A stretch of 64,000 bases of DNA. It comes from Allofournierella massiliensis (lineage in GTDB: Bacteria > Bacillota > Clostridia > Oscillospirales > Ruminococcaceae). The translations under genes were made by a program, and so were the position numbers. Of this stretch, positions 62,066 through 64,000 are shown piece after piece (positions within the stretch are counted from its first letter, which is position 1; every line of letters begins with the position of its first letter). The stretch is taken from the NCBI RefSeq assembly GCF_004345265.1, contig NZ_SLUM01000003.1, positions 115,225 to 179,224 on the forward strand. Reading direction: 5' to 3'. A model generated the notes under the pieces. The model saw only the letters and a list, made by a program, of their open reading frames with translations. It was not told where the DNA came from and ran no database searches.

Positions 62066-62836
62066 ATGAAACGTAAAAATATGGCAACCATGGCAACCTG
62101 CATCGCTCTGGTAGGCGCAGTAGCAGTTGGCGGTACTCTGGCCCTGCTGAGCACCGGCCCCAAGACCCTGAACAATACCTTTACGGTGGGCAGCGATTTC
62201 GACGATACTGATTTTCTGCTGAAGGAGAACAATGCTACCCAGCAGTTCATCTCCACGGACGACTACAATTATGGTAGCTATATAAAGGGTAGTGATGTAA
62301 TTGTAGGTAATGAAGCCGGTAGTACGGGTGTTCGATACGATAACATTGTGGCTGATACCACTTTGGACAAAAATCCCTGGTTTGAGTTGGACAAAGACGC
62401 GAATGATAAGGCAACCATCCCGGACGCATGGATCGTTGCGAAGATTGATGGCTTGACTGAACTGAATGGTAAAGGAATTACCATTGATGAAAACAGTGAA
62501 AGCACTGGTTGGAAAGTGGTAACTGTTTCTACGAATCCGAAGACCCAGAAAAAAACCTATACATTGGGTGCTGATGTGAACAGCACCAATTTGGTGGATG
62601 GTGCCTATTTTGTGTACACAACTAAGCTGGATGCTGATAGTGAAACCAACTATAAAACCAATCCGCTGTTTACCAAGCTGTATGCTGATTCTAATGTTGA
62701 GTCTTTGAACACGGAATTTGATTTAACTGTAACTGGTGTTGCGGTTCAGGCGCTGAAAGGTGATACAGTTATGGACAATGACACTCTTCAGGCTGTAATG
62801 GAAGCGCTGCCTGCTGGCTTTATTAACGCAAAATAA
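62066..62836 (+). CDS. TasA/camelysin-type fibre protein with SipW signal (third)
   Basis: The 256-residue protein starts after AAAAAGGAGACG. The signal VGAVAVGGTLALLSTGPKTL, followed by NNTFTVGS, is SipW type, like the neighbours. The mature part is Asp/Asn/Thr-rich and ends with VTGVAVQALKG, like the equivalent ends of its paralogues (GAAVQSD, QAAAIQADN). The coding sequence is AT-richer than that of 62878. Confidence 0.8.
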   Translation: MKRKNMATMATCIALVGAVAVGGTLALLSTGPKTLNNTFTVGSDFDDTDFLLKENNATQQFISTDDYNYGSYIKGSDVIVGNEAGSTGVRYDNIVADTTLDKNPWFELDKDANDKATIPDAWIVAKIDGLTELNGKGITIDENSESTGWKVVTVSTNPKTQKKTYTLGADVNSTNLVDGAYFVYTTKLDADSETNYKTNPLFTKLYADSNVESLNTEFDLTVTGVAVQALKGDTVMDNDTLQAVMEALPAGFINAK

Positions 62837-62877
62837 AGAACGACGACAGACAACTCTAAGATTAAGAGGTACATACC

Positions 62878-63561
62878 ATGAAGCATAAAAGATTTTTGAC
62901 CGGTGCGATCAGTCTGGCGCTGGTTGCCGTGGTCAGCGTGGGTGCTACCTTGGCTTATTTCACCGACAAAACGGAAACTGCCGAGAATGTGTTCACCACC
63001 GGCAAGGTGAAAATTGAACTGATCGACCGCCTGCCCAGTGATTACGAGGCAACGAAGGACGATCACACCTGGAAGGCTGTGGACAACGGCGATAATTCCG
63101 GCATCACCTACAACGAAGTGCTGCCCGGCGACTATCTGCAAAAGGAAGTTGGCTTCAGCACCGCAGCGGACTCCAACGATTGCTATGTGGCCATCCGTGT
63201 GGAGACCGAGGTGACCAGCCTGCCCCACGCCAACGGCAAGCTGACCGAGCCCGCTGTGGCCGCTCAGCTGAGCGATTTGATCCGTGAACAGGTGGAAGAA
63301 GCCAACGGAAGTGCTTGGATCGCGGAATACAGCGTCCGTGAGCCCGGTGTTGTGACCTATTTCTTCCGCACCGCGGTTCCCGCCGGAACCGAGAACGTGC
63401 TGCTGTTTGACGGCATCCAGATCCCCGGCGAAGAGTGGGGCAACGAGTATGCCGACATGGCGTTCAACGTGAAGGTTCAGGCGGCTGCCATCCAGGCGGA
63501 CAACACCACTCTGGACACTCTGATGGACATGAGCTGGGATGAGCTGACTTCTCTGGAGTAA
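62878..63561 (+). CDS. TasA-type fibre protein with SipW signal (fourth)
   Basis: The 227-residue protein has a signal VAVVSVGATLAYFTDKTE and NVFTTGKVKIELID, the closest in this set to canonical TasA. The mature part has VLPGDYLQKEVGFSTAADSN and the FNVKVQAAAIQADN ending. It lies 42 bases after its paralogue and 44 bases before the second signal peptidase. The start context AAGAGGT is moderate. Confidence 0.88.
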   Translation: MKHKRFLTGAISLALVAVVSVGATLAYFTDKTETAENVFTTGKVKIELIDRLPSDYEATKDDHTWKAVDNGDNSGITYNEVLPGDYLQKEVGFSTAADSNDCYVAIRVETEVTSLPHANGKLTEPAVAAQLSDLIREQVEEANGSAWIAEYSVREPGVVTYFFRTAVPAGTENVLLFDGIQIPGEEWGNEYADMAFNVKVQAAAIQADNTTLDTLMDMSWDELTSLE

Positions 63562-63605
63562 GCTTCAAGGAAAACACCGACAATTAAACGAAAGGGGCGG
63601 CGGCC

Positions 63606-64000
63606 ATGAAAGCAAAGGCGCTGAGTGCCGTGGCTACGGTACTTCTGCTGGCGGTAATGGCCGTCGCCCTTCCTTTCAGCGTACCAAAACTATTTGGATA
63701 TCAGATTTACAACGTATTGACCCAAAGTATGGAACCGGCAATGCCGGTGGGCAGCGCAATCTATGTGAAGCGCTGCGACCCCCAGGCCCTCAGGCAGGGC
63801 GAGATCATCACCTACCGGCTCAGCGAGGCAACGGGCCTAGTGCAGACGCATCGGGTGGTGGAAAACGACACGCAGGCGAAGCAGCTGATCACAAAGGGCG
63901 ACGCAAACGCCCTGCCGGATGTGGATCCGGTGAGCTACGAGCGTGTGGTCGGAAAAGTGGTCGTATGCATCCCGGTGCTGGGCACAGTGTCGGAGATGCT
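63606..64000 (+). CDS. Second SipW-type signal peptidase, cut by window end
   Basis: The open frame from ATG 63606, with GAAAGGGGCGG upstream, runs off the right edge. It has a membrane helix, Ser41 in LTQSMEPAMPVGS, His82 in VQTHRVVEND and TKGDANALPDVDP, so it is again the Ser-His type. It differs clearly from the peptidase at 60531, so the operon encodes two processing enzymes, perhaps for different substrates or coupled to assembly. Confidence 0.88.
   Translation, partial: MKAKALSAVATVLLLAVMAVALPFSVPKLFGYQIYNVLTQSMEPAMPVGSAIYVKRCDPQALRQGEIITYRLSEATGLVQTHRVVENDTQAKQLITKGDANALPDVDPVSYERVVGKVVVCIPVLGTVSEM

Overview
The window is high-GC Firmicutes chromosome. Evidence includes a perfect CIRCE element before hrcA-grpE-dnaK-dnaJ, a SpoVT-type sporulation regulator, a small Spo0A C-terminal-domain protein, a flavodiiron protein of strict anaerobes, and SipW/TasA-type export. 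Codon use and gene content fit an anaerobic gut Clostridia member, probably Oscillospiraceae of the Gemmiger/Subdoligranulum/Faecalibacterium kind. That placement is inference; no rRNA gene is present.

Bases 1-26150 are core-like and GC-rich: a DEAD-box helicase with RlmA-type methyltransferase, flavodiiron protein, SDR oxidoreductase, a degenerate LCP-like protein, a MocR-type regulator divergent from an ECF S component, a lipid kinase, an SGNH hydrolase, an ABC exporter, spoVT, the heat-shock operon, an XRE regulator with a small Spo0A-like protein, a two-component system, a MATE pump, a DUF4830 protein and initiator tRNA-Met. Palindromic repeats lie in several gaps.

Bases 26220-47470 are an accessory, mosaic, often AT-richer region. 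They hold a cassette of XRE-cupin regulator, dipeptide epimerase, DUF819 permease and CocE/NonD hydrolase between 219-bp direct repeats. Next come the remains of an integrative conjugative element: DUF6075, ParM- and ParR-like genes, the 3' part of a group II intron inside a virB4 remnant, and a PAPS-reductase-like fragment. Then follow divergent XRE regulators, two phosphoesterases (one cut), an AgrA-like regulator with a cut kinase, a membrane-bound LuxR regulator with a lipoprotein, an MscS channel, a methyltransferase and a TraX protein. Two imperfect tRNA-like direct repeats, near 26261 and 45641, bracket most of it.

Bases 47550-64000 return to GC-rich sequence: lysoplasmalogenase, a frameshifted DUF3795 gene, and glycogen synthase with a long KAEP-repeat extension. 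The last 12 kb looks like one surface-structure locus. It has a BTAD (SARP-like) regulator with a degenerate GGDEF-like tail, a small protein encoded beside it, a tyrosine recombinase, and a SipW/TasA-type operon. That operon encodes a paralogue of the small protein, a 1467-residue fibro-slime/Cna-B surface protein, four proteins with SipW-type signal peptides and two Ser-His signal peptidases. Between regulator and recombinase, an 18-bp perfect inverted repeat brackets 237 bp carrying an outward promoter that now points away from the regulator. This looks like an invertible switch. Two promoters in the operon share heptamer direct repeats at 11-bp spacing, the layout SARP regulators bind. My leading hypothesis is that a phase-variable SARP-like regulator controls this fibre operon.
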